In this document: positions 6,277-6,344 of the stretch, one piece after another
Layout of the letters: every line of letters starts with the position of its first letter
Position numbering within the stretch: position 1 is the stretch's first letter
Assembly (NCBI GenBank): GCA_949127645.1
Contig: CASBQM010000494.1
Coordinates: 1-6,344 of the forward strand
Length of the DNA: 6,344 nt
Reading direction: 5' to 3'
DNA from: Synechococcales cyanobacterium PMM_0036
GTDB taxonomy: Bacteria > Cyanobacteriota > Cyanobacteriia > Elainellales > Elainellaceae
Translations under genes and position numbers: made by a program
Notes under the pieces: generated by a model
Told to the model about the DNA's origin: nothing
Database searches by the model: none
The model's input: only the letters and a program-made list of their open reading frames with translations

Positions 6277-6344
6277 CCATTGGATCATCTTTTTTATGGA
6301 ATTCTCCAAGTGCGTGAATGGCAGTCTGGAACAGCCTCGCGCCA

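Noticed and set aside
6277..6344. T-run at 6288-6294 (CTTTTTTATGG) after the transposase stop as a terminator
   Set aside because: No stable GC-rich stem precedes the T-run.
1..6344. CRISPR array, tRNA, toxin-antitoxin or phage-defence system
   Set aside because: No regularly spaced repeats, cloverleaf sequence or paired small genes were found; all sizeable genes have housekeeping or envelope assignments or are single unknowns.

Overview
The window is cyanobacterial chromosome. The palindrome GCGATCGC (HIP1), typical of cyanobacterial genomes, occurs ten times between positions 314 and 5651. The gene set (a GlcE-type glycolate oxidase subunit, a CBS-tailed CLC transporter with the GPEGP filter variant, a type I methionine aminopeptidase) fits a cyanobacterium, perhaps a filamentous Leptolyngbya-like one. 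Genus cannot be fixed from the sequence alone.

Layout, left to right. (1) Positions 1-1020, minus strand: the N-terminal 340 residues of a GlcE-like FAD-binding oxidoreductase, running off the left edge. (2) A 113-bp divergent intergenic region. (3) Positions 1134-1997, plus strand: a family 25-like glycosyltransferase, probably for cell-surface polysaccharide. It ends 12 bp from the convergent end of (4), a secreted protein of unknown function at 2010-2723, minus strand. (5) Positions 2849-3646, minus strand: methionine aminopeptidase (map). (6) Positions 3752-5692, minus strand: a CLC-family anion transporter with two C-terminal CBS domains. (7) Positions 5693-6042: a noncoding stretch with short tandem repeats and a possible plus-strand promoter. 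(8) Positions 6043-6276, plus strand: the decayed C-terminal end of a DDE transposase.

The genes do not form an obvious pathway. They look like ordinary neighbouring housekeeping and envelope genes: photorespiratory glycolate oxidation, surface glycan synthesis, removal of N-terminal methionine, and anion transport. The clc, map and secreted-protein genes share a strand, but gaps of 105 and 125 bp, each holding short repeats, suggest separate control or processing rather than a tight operon. No new multi-gene system is evident. The points most worth a second look are the non-canonical ion-pathway residues of the CLC protein, the perfect inverted repeat between clc and map, the small tandem repeats in the intergenic regions, and the transposase remnant, which lies in the part of the window with no HIP1 sites.
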